Below are positions 1 through 5,914 of a stretch of DNA of 7,850 nt, one piece after another; position 1 is the first letter of the stretch, and each line of letters begins with the position of its first letter. Under the pieces are notes generated by a model that was not told the DNA's origin, made no database searches, and was given only the letters and a program-made list of their open reading frames with translations. This DNA is from SIG438 sp034117945 (GTDB taxonomy: Bacteria; Bacillota; Clostridia; HGM11514): the NCBI GenBank assembly GCA_034117945.1, contig JAXEOR010000143.1, forward strand, positions 1-7,850, in the 5' to 3' direction. A program made the translations under genes and the position numbers.

Positions 1-1186
1 TAGAAAAAGCAATTTGCAGATTAAAGCCCCCTGTATAGGCGTCCACATCCATCATTTCCCCGCAAAAAAACAGCCCCGGCACAAGCTTTGATTCCATGGT
101 TGAGGGATTGATTTCTTTAACCGAAACACCGCCTGAGGTGAGTCTCGCCTCTTCGAGGGGGCGCATGGCCGTCAGAGTGACGGTGAGATTTTTTCATAAC
201 GGGCCCAGTTTCTGCCGCTGCTCCTTGGTAATCTGGTGAACCTTGGCATGGGCCGGAATGGCGGACAGCTTCACCATAACAGGAATCAGCTTTTTGGGAA
301 AGAGGCCGTCTAAGGCATTGCAAAAATCACGGTTGCTAAAGGCCTGAAAGTCCCGAACCAGTCTGGCATCCAGCTGTTTTTCCGAAAGGGCGGGCTTAAG
401 ATCAATGGTCAGCTTATGTCCGTCCAGGGTTCGGATGTGCGAGCTGGCAGACAAAATAACCGGGCCGGACACACCGAAATGAGTAAACATCATTTCTCCG
501 AAATCCGAATAAACCTCCTTGCCCCGCCGGTCGGTCACGCTGATTTGAATATTTTTTAAGGAAAGTCCCTGCAACTCGGCGCACCATTCCTCTGCCGTCT
601 CCATGGGCACCAAGGAGGCCTTGGGGGGCACAATGGAATGACCCGCCCGGCGAGCCATCTGATACCCCTCTCCGGTGGAGCCGGTCGCAGGATAAGAAAG
701 GCCGCCTGTTGCAAGAATCACCCTGTGGGCAAGCACCTTGGTTTGATCGACACACAAAACCCCTGCGGCTTTGCCCTGCTCTATGATCACATCTTTCACC
801 CGGGTGCCCGTTTTGATCTCCACTCCCCGGAGCAGCCTGGTCAACGCTTTCAGCACATCAGAGGATCGATCCGTCTCGGGGAAAACTCTGCCGCCCCGCT
901 CTACCTTGGTCTGCAAGCCCGTTTGATGCAGCAGCTCCAGCAGCTGCTCATTGGTAAAGCTGTAAAAGGCGCTGTATAAAAACTGCGGATTGACCGGAAC
1001 CTGAGAAATAAATTCACTGATATCGGCGTTGTTGGTGATATTGCAGCGACCCTTTCCGGTAATCAGCAGCTTCTTTCCCAGTCGATCGTTTTTTTCCAGC
1101 AGCAGGGTTTTGTCCCCTTTTTTTGCAGCTGCATAGGCCGCCATCATCCCGCCGGGGCCGCCCCCTACCACAACAGTATCATACAT
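1..1186 (-). pseudogene. BaiN/YhiN (HI0933-like) FAD-dependent oxidoreductase, interrupted by in-frame TGA, 3' end outside window
   Basis: This is a flavoprotein of the HI0933/YhiN/BaiN family, a cytosolic FAD-dependent oxidoreductase whose substrate is usually unknown; BaiN of bile-acid 7-dehydroxylating clostridia belongs here. Residues 7-13 (VGGGPGG) are the dinucleotide-binding loop, followed by E31 for ribose binding and LLITGKGRCNITN at 40-52. Family motifs GRVFPETD (99-106) and LATGGLSYPATGSTGEGY (158-175) are intact. Translation stops at TGA 194-196 after 330 residues. The same frame then continues without interruption to position 1 as LTVTLTAMRPLEEA, then SGGVSVKEI, MESKLVPGLFF and DAYTGGFNLQIAFS, which is the conserved family C-terminus containing FAD contacts. 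The family is about 400-420 residues, so only about 15-20 lie beyond the edge. One substitution (for example TTA or TTG to TGA) explains the break. The start ATG has GGAGG 7 nt upstream and lies 2 nt after the RpiR stop. Confidence 0.88.
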
Positions 1187-1188
1187 TT

Positions 1189-2055
1189 TTATTCCTCCGA
1201 CGGTTTTTCGTACACATGATATTCCTCCCAGATTTCCTCCAGCTTTTCAAAATTCCTGGTGACCTCCTCCTTTTTCTGCATACTGATCGCAACAATCAGG
1301 GCATTGATTAGAGAAAGGGGTGCCACCAAGGAATCCGCAAAGGAGACCATGTCGCTTCTAGCTGTTAATGAAATGTGAGACAAGGGAACCAGCGGGGAGG
1401 TGTCACTGTCGGTTAATCCGATGACGGTTGCGCCGCTGTCCTTGGCATACTGCAATGCCTGGATTGTTCGTTTGGAATACCGGGGAAAGCTGATCCCGAT
1501 CACCACATCCCCCGGGGACAGATTGAGAATCTGCTCAAACATTTCGCTGACGCTGCTGGTATGCACCAGCCGGATATTCTGAAACATCAGATTAAAATAA
1601 AATCCTAAAAAGGCGGCCAGTGCACCCGAGCTGCGCACGCCCAAAATATAAATATGGCGGGCATTTAAAATGGCCTCCACCGCCCTTTGAAAGGCTGATC
1701 GGTCAACATGCTCCAGGGTCACCTTAATTTTCTCCATATCCGAGGTGAGCACGGTATTTAAAATATTTTCCTCATCCACTCTGTTAGACGCAATTTCCAG
1801 TCTCTGCACCGCCGTCAAGCGCACCCGGATGATCTCCTGCAGCGCCCGCTGAAGCTCGGGATACCCGTCAAACCCCAGCTCCGCCGCAAAGCGAACCACG
1901 GTGGATTCGCTCACTCCCACCAGATTCCCCAGCTTGGCCGCCGTCATAAAGGAGGCCTTGTCAAAATGCGCTAAAATATAGTCGGCAATTCGTTTTTGCC
2001 CCTTGCTCAGTCCCGGATACTCCGTCTCTATTTTTGATAACAAATCATTGCTCAT
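1189..2055 (-). CDS. MurR/RpiR-family transcriptional regulator (HTH + SIS sugar-phosphate sensor)
   Basis: This 288-residue cytosolic DNA-binding regulator has the usual RpiR architecture and length (about 280-290). Residues 1-77 form the N-terminal HTH_6 domain, with the helix-turn-helix at about 38-58 (TAAKLGNLVGVSESTVVRFA), close to the family consensus. Residues about 120-255 form a SIS domain with the phosphosugar-binding GVRSSG (139-144) and GISFPRYSK (187-195). Such proteins sense phosphorylated sugars or amino sugars and act as repressor or activator; the ligand cannot be read from sequence. The ATG overlaps the TGA of the TPR gene as ATGA, and GGGGAAG precedes it within that gene, so translation is probably coupled. 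The stop is 2 nt before the flavoprotein start, so all three genes should share one mRNA. It may control its own operon through the inverted repeat at 2851-2867 (inference). Confidence 0.93.
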   Translation of the reverse strand: MSNDLLSKIETEYPGLSKGQKRIADYILAHFDKASFMTAAKLGNLVGVSESTVVRFAAELGFDGYPELQRALQEIIRVRLTAVQRLEIASNRVDEENILNTVLTSDMEKIKVTLEHVDRSAFQRAVEAILNARHIYILGVRSSGALAAFLGFYFNLMFQNIRLVHTSSVSEMFEQILNLSPGDVVIGISFPRYSKRTIQALQYAKDSGATVIGLTDSDTSPLVPLSHISLTARSDMVSFADSLVAPLSLINALIVAISMQKKEEVTRNFEKLEEIWEEYHVYEKPSEE

Positions 2056-2819
2056 TTTTCTTCCCCATTTTCATTAAGCTCTTGTTTCAGCTGATCGATC
2101 CTGTGCTGTATTTCCTGACGATCCAGCCCCGACAAGGCGTTCAAATCCATCTTTGCAGCCTGCTCCAAATAAGAAACCGCCTGCTCCTTTTCTCCTTTTT
2201 GCTGAAGCAAAACACCGTAATGATAATAATTTTCCGCAATCGGCCGAGGCAGCTTTAACGCCTTTTGCAGCAGATCTTCCGCCTGCTCCAAATTTCCCAC
2301 ACGGGAGTACCCCTCTGCCAGATTATCTATAATCACAGGGTTGGAATCGTTATAGGCATAAGCCTGCTGCAAAAAGGGCAGAACCTTCTCCGGCTGATCC
2401 CGCAAAAGATACAAAAAGCCCAAGTTGGCATACACCACCGTGTTTTCTCCCTGACTGTGCAGCTGTTCATAGGTTTGAATGGCGCCGTCCAGATCACCCT
2501 TTTTCCAGGCCACCAGCCCCAGCATCATTTCCGTCTGAAACCGGTTTTGCTCTTTCAGGTTCTGCATTTCCAGAACCTCATGAAAAATCTGCTCCGCCTG
2601 CGCCCAGTCTCCGCTGCGAAGAAGCAGATACCCGTATTGGAGCCCTTTGTTTTGATCCGGTCGCTTTCGGTAGGCCGCCTCCCAATGCTTCATAGCCGCC
2701 TGATAATTTTGCTTCGCGCTGTTTGCCTTGGCAGCAGAGGTATGAAAGGAACGAATCAGAAAAAACGCTCCCAAAGCCAGTAAGGCAATCCAAATAACAT
2801 TCAACCAAAGCTCCCTCAC
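2052..2819 (-). CDS. Membrane-anchored tetratricopeptide-repeat protein
   Basis: This protein of up to 255 residues has one hydrophobic segment near the N-terminus (about residues 5-23) followed by TPR-like helical hairpins at about 57-84, 97-120, 129-152, 163-186 and 197-220. Typical TPR spacing is visible in stretches such as NLGFLYLLRDQPEKVLPFL and NYYHYGVLLQQKGEKEQAV. It is therefore probably a membrane-tethered protein-interaction scaffold. The many charged residues and the lack of a cleavage site suggest an anchor and not a secreted protein; the side of the membrane is not certain. It is the first gene of the operon with the RpiR regulator and the BaiN-like flavoprotein. The start is uncertain. 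GTG at 2819 has AGGGA only 2-3 nt upstream and would give a leader of about 12 nt. TTG at 2804 (codon 6) has GAGG 9 nt upstream and fits the predicted promoter better. No specific function is recognised. Confidence 0.85.
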   Translation of the reverse strand: MRELWLNVIWIALLALGAFFLIRSFHTSAAKANSAKQNYQAAMKHWEAAYRKRPDQNKGLQYGYLLLRSGDWAQAEQIFHEVLEMQNLKEQNRFQTEMMLGLVAWKKGDLDGAIQTYEQLHSQGENTVVYANLGFLYLLRDQPEKVLPFLQQAYAYNDSNPVIIDNLAEGYSRVGNLEQAEDLLQKALKLPRPIAENYYHYGVLLQQKGEKEQAVSYLEQAAKMDLNALSGLDRQEIQHRIDQLKQELNENGEEK

Positions 2820-2838
2820 TTTCCCTGTTTATTATTTC

Positions 2839-2867
2839 ATTTTATCACAATTGAATCAAAAATTCAA
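2839..2867 (-). promoter_or_regulatory. Sigma-A-like promoter of the TPR-rpiR-flavoprotein operon
   Basis: Read on the minus strand, -35 TTGAAT (2862-2867) and -10 TAAAAT (2839-2844) are separated by exactly 17 bp. They match the consensus at 4/6 and 5/6 positions. The start of transcription would be near 2832, only 12-28 nt before the candidate start codons. The short AT-rich stretch stands out from the GC-rich bases 2898-2912 beside it. Confidence 0.6.
2851..2867. promoter_or_regulatory. Inverted repeat overlapping the -35: candidate operator
   Basis: TTGAAT (2851-2856) and ATTCAA (2862-2867) are perfect 6-bp inverted arms around a 5-nt centre. One arm is the -35 hexamer itself and the other lies inside the promoter spacer. 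A dimeric regulator bound here would block RNA polymerase. The RpiR protein encoded in the same operon is the obvious candidate. The repeat is seen directly; its function is inferred, and short AT-rich palindromes can occur by chance. Confidence 0.4.
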
Positions 2868-2934
2868 CCTTTTTCTTGGAAAGGGGAGGCTGTTTTTGCC
2901 GGCGGCCCGGTCGCTGTACTCTTCTTAGTGTGAG

Positions 2935-4073
2935 TCAGGATATCTTTTTTGAGAACAGGACTGGTGTCATAACGCTCAGCATTCCCATCAAAAGGGCAAT
3001 GATCAGAAATAAATTTCTTAATCCGAACAGTTCCCCCAGCTGCCCCCCTGCAAAGGATCCGGCGGCAGCGGCAATTCCGGAGGAGAGCAGGGTCCAGATA
3101 CTCTGGGCAACAGTTAGATTTTTCCGGGGGATAATTTGATTCAGATAGGGCGTTGCCGAAGCCCACAAAAACCCGTACCATATGCCATGGAACACAAAGG
3201 AAAGCAGAATGAGCAAAGGCTGCTGCACTGCATACATGATCAGACCTTTGCATACCCCTGATAATGCTATGATCAAAAAAGCCGTTCTGGAAGGGAGCCT
3301 GGCGATTTTTCCTCCAAACACCACCATCACCGCCCATTCCAGCAAGGTGGCGGCACTTATGACGATGCTTAACACCCCCACGTCACCGCTCAGCTCCTTT
3401 GCATAATACACCGGGAAGAAGGTGGACTGGCCGAGGAGGCTATATATAAGAAAAATGTATATCCGAGAAACAAAACAAACTGCTTGTTGATCACCCCTGC
3501 CTTTGCAGCCCTTTGCTTTTGTATGGCAGTCTCTGGCGGAGGCATCCTCCCCGCCAAAACAGCCGATGCCAGTGCCAGCGCCGCCACATAATAAAAGATG
3601 CCGTTAGAGGTACCTTGGTCGATGATGCCAAAGACAAGGCCTGCAAGAGCATAGCCCAGGGAAGCGAAGGAACGTATGGCACCGAAGGAGCAGTGCAGGC
3701 GATTTTCATTCTCCACCGCAATGGAATCGATCAGCGGCTGATGCACCATATAGCAGGAATAAAACAGGAACACCATCCCATACAGCAGCGGTTGGGTGAT
3801 CTTTTGATTGATAAAAAGGATCGAAAAAAACGCAAGACAAATGAAGGACCACATCAGCACTCTGCTTTTGTTAGAGGAACGATCTGCCGCCTTTGCCCAA
3901 ACGGGCTGGGTCACCATCGTAACCACCGAGCCAAATGCCATCACATACCCCACCGTCTTTTCCGTTGCAAAGGGCAGAGAGGCCAGATATACCGGCATAA
4001 AATTATTCACAAGGCACTGAACGCCCCAGGGAAGCAAATACAAAAAAGGCAAAAGAACGGTTGCTTTTCTCAT
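2935..4073 (-). pseudogene. MFS transporter (LacY/PPP-like, 12 TM), split by a one-base frameshift
   Basis: This is an inner-membrane secondary transporter of the major facilitator superfamily, similar in texture to the MFS_1-like/LacY-type sugar and small-molecule symporters. The first frame (4073 down to about 3435) gives about 212 good residues. It has hydrophobic helices, the loop 2-3 motif PVWAKAADRSSNKSR (57-71) and the family-like FGAIRSFASLGYALAG (130-145), then runs into nonsense ending RCIMQRS. The remaining six helices continue in another frame from about 3433 as LLGQSTFFPVYYAKELSG and end at TGA 2935-2937. Restoring one base gives 379 residues, normal for the family. Both frames stay open between about 3433 and 3459, so the lost base is in that stretch, which holds a T5 run and a TA repeat. 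The gene is ATGA-coupled to the upstream glycosidase, so it probably imported that enzyme's substrate. As read, the product would have only about half the helices. Confidence 0.85.
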
Positions 4074-5770
4074 TTTTCTTCCCCCCAGGGATACTTTACC
4101 GTGTAGTCTTCGTTACGGTAGTCTACCGTGATCACCGTTCCGTCAGAATAGGTTACCTGATAAACACCGTCCTCCACCTTTTCGTGCCTGACCATATATT
4201 TCGTCTGCAAATGACAAAGCCTTTGATATTCACTGTACATCTTTGCAAGAGCATTGATCGATTGCTCCAGATGCTCCTCTGTATCGCACAGCAAATCCTC
4301 CTCCCCCATCCAGTTGCCGCAGCCGCCCTCGCCCACATATTTTGAATTAAAATACCCCAGGGGTCTGCCGCCGTATTCAATATATTTTAAATGGCTTTTT
4401 TTGTCCTTTACGCCGAAATTAACCGTTTCTGTGGAAGGATTGTACAGAATGCTGCCATGAAAAACAAGCTGCCAAAAGGGAATTGTTTCATCACATATGT
4501 CATGCTGTCGGCCGTACAGGTTATAGCTTGTGTACAGCACATAATCCAGCTGCTGAGCCAAAAAGTCAAAGCCCCCCTCCGAAGCAAAGCCGCCAAACAG
4601 TTCTCTTGTCCTTTCAGCAATCCCGCAGATTGCTTCCGCCGATTGTCTTGCCGTCATGGGGTGCATTCTGCTGTAGCAGTTACGTGGCGGGAAGTTTGAC
4701 AAAACATCAATATAGTGCACCCCCCGAAAGCCCATATTCTTCACGTCCTTTAAATTCCTTTCAGTATAAGGCAGGGTGCATTTGGAGCATATATGATAGG
4801 GCATTCCCCCACCCCACAGAATTTCATCCCTGGAATAACTTCCGTCCTCGGTCACAACAAGGGCATTTTCATCCCAATCGGCAGAAATCTGATACATTTC
4901 CGTGCTGTTTGTGTGCAACGTCATCTGATAGCCGAGGGATTGCCCGTATGCGCAGAATTCCTCCAGCTGCTTCTGCCCTCCGATGCTGTCCTCGATCGGC
5001 ATCAGCTGGGGCCATCTGCCGTCATGCCCCTTCGTTTCAATTCCCACAAGGCATATTTCCGCCTTATCAATTCCCTTTTCCTTCATCCGATCAAGAATCC
5101 GTTTCCCGCGGGTCAGATCACAGCCTACGATCACCGCCGGCTCATTTTCCGGCGTCTGATGCTCCACGGGCGAGGGAACCGGCTTCCATGCCATTCTGAT
5201 TCTTACCTCGATAGATTCCGCTGCATACTGCATGCAGGGATTTCCCTTGAGGCGCTCTAAAAGAGGAGCCACATGTTTTATTTTTCTGTAAAGGGCTGCC
5301 ATGTCATTATAATCGCTCCCTGCCGGAAGAACATAATAATCCACCGCAATGTCCTCGTATCTGTTTTTGCTGTTGAGAAAAAATCTCGGGAACAGATAAT
5401 AGCGATTCTGCTTAACACCCACTACAATTTTATATTCAAAGGTCATGCCCGTCACAACAGCAAATATTGTTGCATCCCCCGTTTTGAACCCAAAAACAGG
5501 CATTGTATTGCTGTCTGAAATATACTCACAGTCCGCCCTTTCTGTAAAACGGCACAGCATGGTACCACCCTCCTTTGTCCCTCGGGGCACCACTGCATAG
5601 CCCTGACTGTCAAGGCCGCTTACCAGAAAATCGGGGCAAAAATCAATATAGATGCAATCCGCAGGAATGTTCTCTCTTTGAAAGGAAAGGGTTATTTTGC
5701 CCTCCCCGTTTGCACATGCCGCCTCCATCTCTTTCACGCCATTGATTTTACATTTTGTGCTCACTCTCAT
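4070..5770 (-). CDS. Cytosolic glycoside hydrolase, GH101/GH129-like (candidate alpha-N-acetylgalactosaminidase)
   Basis: This is a 566-residue protein without a signal peptide. An N-terminal beta-rich region (about 1-175) precedes a (beta/alpha)8-like part (about 210-430) and a short C-terminal beta tail. Barrel features recall GH101/GH129-type enzymes: HDGRWPQ (249-255), IGGQKQLEEFCAYGQSLGY (263-281, the common 'GG..L..f..y.ks.Gy' strand-helix), HTNSTEMY (286-293), YIDVLSNFPPR (353-363) and FASEGGFDF (395-403). D355 is the candidate nucleophile and E398 the candidate acid/base. The exact family and substrate are not certain; it may be filed as a DUF5696-type or unclassified hydrolase. The start is ATG 5770, which has GGGAGGAG 6 nt upstream. 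An in-frame ATG 12 codons earlier (5806) has no ribosome binding site and lies about 14 nt from the predicted transcript start. The gene overlaps the MFS gene by ATGA and is divergent from the AraC regulator. A missing signal peptide plus a coupled importer point to intracellular cleavage. Confidence 0.72.
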   Translation of the reverse strand: MRVSTKCKINGVKEMEAACANGEGKITLSFQRENIPADCIYIDFCPDFLVSGLDSQGYAVVPRGTKEGGTMLCRFTERADCEYISDSNTMPVFGFKTGDATIFAVVTGMTFEYKIVVGVKQNRYYLFPRFFLNSKNRYEDIAVDYYVLPAGSDYNDMAALYRKIKHVAPLLERLKGNPCMQYAAESIEVRIRMAWKPVPSPVEHQTPENEPAVIVGCDLTRGKRILDRMKEKGIDKAEICLVGIETKGHDGRWPQLMPIEDSIGGQKQLEEFCAYGQSLGYQMTLHTNSTEMYQISADWDENALVVTEDGSYSRDEILWGGGMPYHICSKCTLPYTERNLKDVKNMGFRGVHYIDVLSNFPPRNCYSRMHPMTARQSAEAICGIAERTRELFGGFASEGGFDFLAQQLDYVLYTSYNLYGRQHDICDETIPFWQLVFHGSILYNPSTETVNFGVKDKKSHLKYIEYGGRPLGYFNSKYVGEGGCGNWMGEEDLLCDTEEHLEQSINALAKMYSEYQRLCHLQTKYMVRHEKVEDGVYQVTYSDGTVITVDYRNEDYTVKYPWGEEK

Positions 5771-5776
5771 TTTAAT

Positions 5777-5784
5777 CTCCTCCC
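5777..5784 (-). promoter_or_regulatory. Ribosome binding site that fixes the hydrolase start
   Basis: GGGAGGAG on the minus strand lies 6 nt before ATG 5770. It supports that codon over the in-frame ATG at 5806, which is preceded only by ACACAGCAAAA. Confidence 0.85.
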
Positions 5785-5794
5785 ACTCTTTTGA

Positions 5795-5823
5795 TTGATT
5801 TTTCATTTTTGCTGTGTTATACT
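5795..5823 (+). promoter_or_regulatory. Candidate promoter of the AraC regulator gene
   Basis: TTGATT (5795-5800) and TATACT (5818-5823) are 17 bp apart, matching the sigma-A consensus at 4/6 and 5/6. Transcription would start near 5830, giving a leader of about 85 nt before ATG 5915. The site overlaps the start of the leftward transcript. AT-rich sequence makes chance matches likely, so this is less certain than the leftward promoter. Confidence 0.42.
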
Positions 5824-5827
5824 TAAT

Positions 5828-5856
5828 ATTATAGTGATTCTCTTACACAAAGACAA
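5828..5856 (-). promoter_or_regulatory. Promoter of the hydrolase-MFS operon
   Basis: On the minus strand TTGTCT (5851-5856) and a perfect TATAAT (5828-5833) are separated by 17 bp. The transcript would start near 5821, giving a leader of about 50 nt before ATG 5770. The weak -35 (4/6) together with a perfect -10 is what an activator-dependent promoter often looks like, fitting control by the adjacent AraC protein (inference). Confidence 0.6.
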
Positions 5857-5898
5857 TGAAAAAACGAGTAGAAAATTTGACTTTTGATTCCACAACCC

Positions 5899-5906
5899 AA
5901 AGGAGG
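5899..5906 (+). promoter_or_regulatory. Ribosome binding site that fixes the AraC start
   Basis: AAAGGAGG lies 8 nt before ATG 5915 but only 2 nt before the earlier in-frame ATG at 5909. The second ATG is therefore the probable start, shortening the protein by two residues. Confidence 0.8.
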
Positions 5907-5914
5907 CAATGTCC

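Noticed and set aside
194..196. TGA read as an amino acid (alternative code or selenocysteine)
   Set aside because: TGA ends the TPR, hydrolase and MFS genes at normal positions, two of them at ATGA overlaps, so it is a real stop in this genome. No family Cys/Sec is expected at this position.
117..323. 68-residue minus-strand ORF
   Set aside because: It is an out-of-frame shadow over the break in the flavoprotein gene; the conserved C-terminal residues are in the main frame.
2265..2783. 172-residue plus-strand ORF opposite the TPR gene
   Set aside because: Antisense shadow of TPR repeats (Q/L/I-rich), with no start signal or recognisable motif.
2899..2910. CCGG-GCCG-CCGG hairpin as terminator after the MFS gene
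   Set aside because: Only a 4-bp stem, with no T tract on either strand. No convincing terminator was found between the MFS and TPR genes, so read-through is possible.
2864..3337. 157-residue minus-strand ORF over the 3' half of the MFS gene
   Set aside because: It is the other frame of the MFS helices; the hydrophobic, family-like sequence is in the frame ending at 2935.
3433..3459. Programmed -1 frameshift producing the MFS protein
   Set aside because: The direction would fit, but the only slippery-looking stretch (A TTT TTC) lacks the first T of a proper heptamer, and MFS transporters are not known to use this. A lost base is simpler.
4483..5199. 238-residue plus-strand ORF inside the hydrolase gene
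   Set aside because: Proline/serine-rich, low-complexity translation typical of the antisense of a real gene. It has no ribosome binding site or family-like motif.
5771..5806. Longer hydrolase start at ATG 5806
   Set aside because: It has no ribosome binding site and is too close to the predicted transcript start, whereas ATG 5770 has a strong GGGAGGAG.
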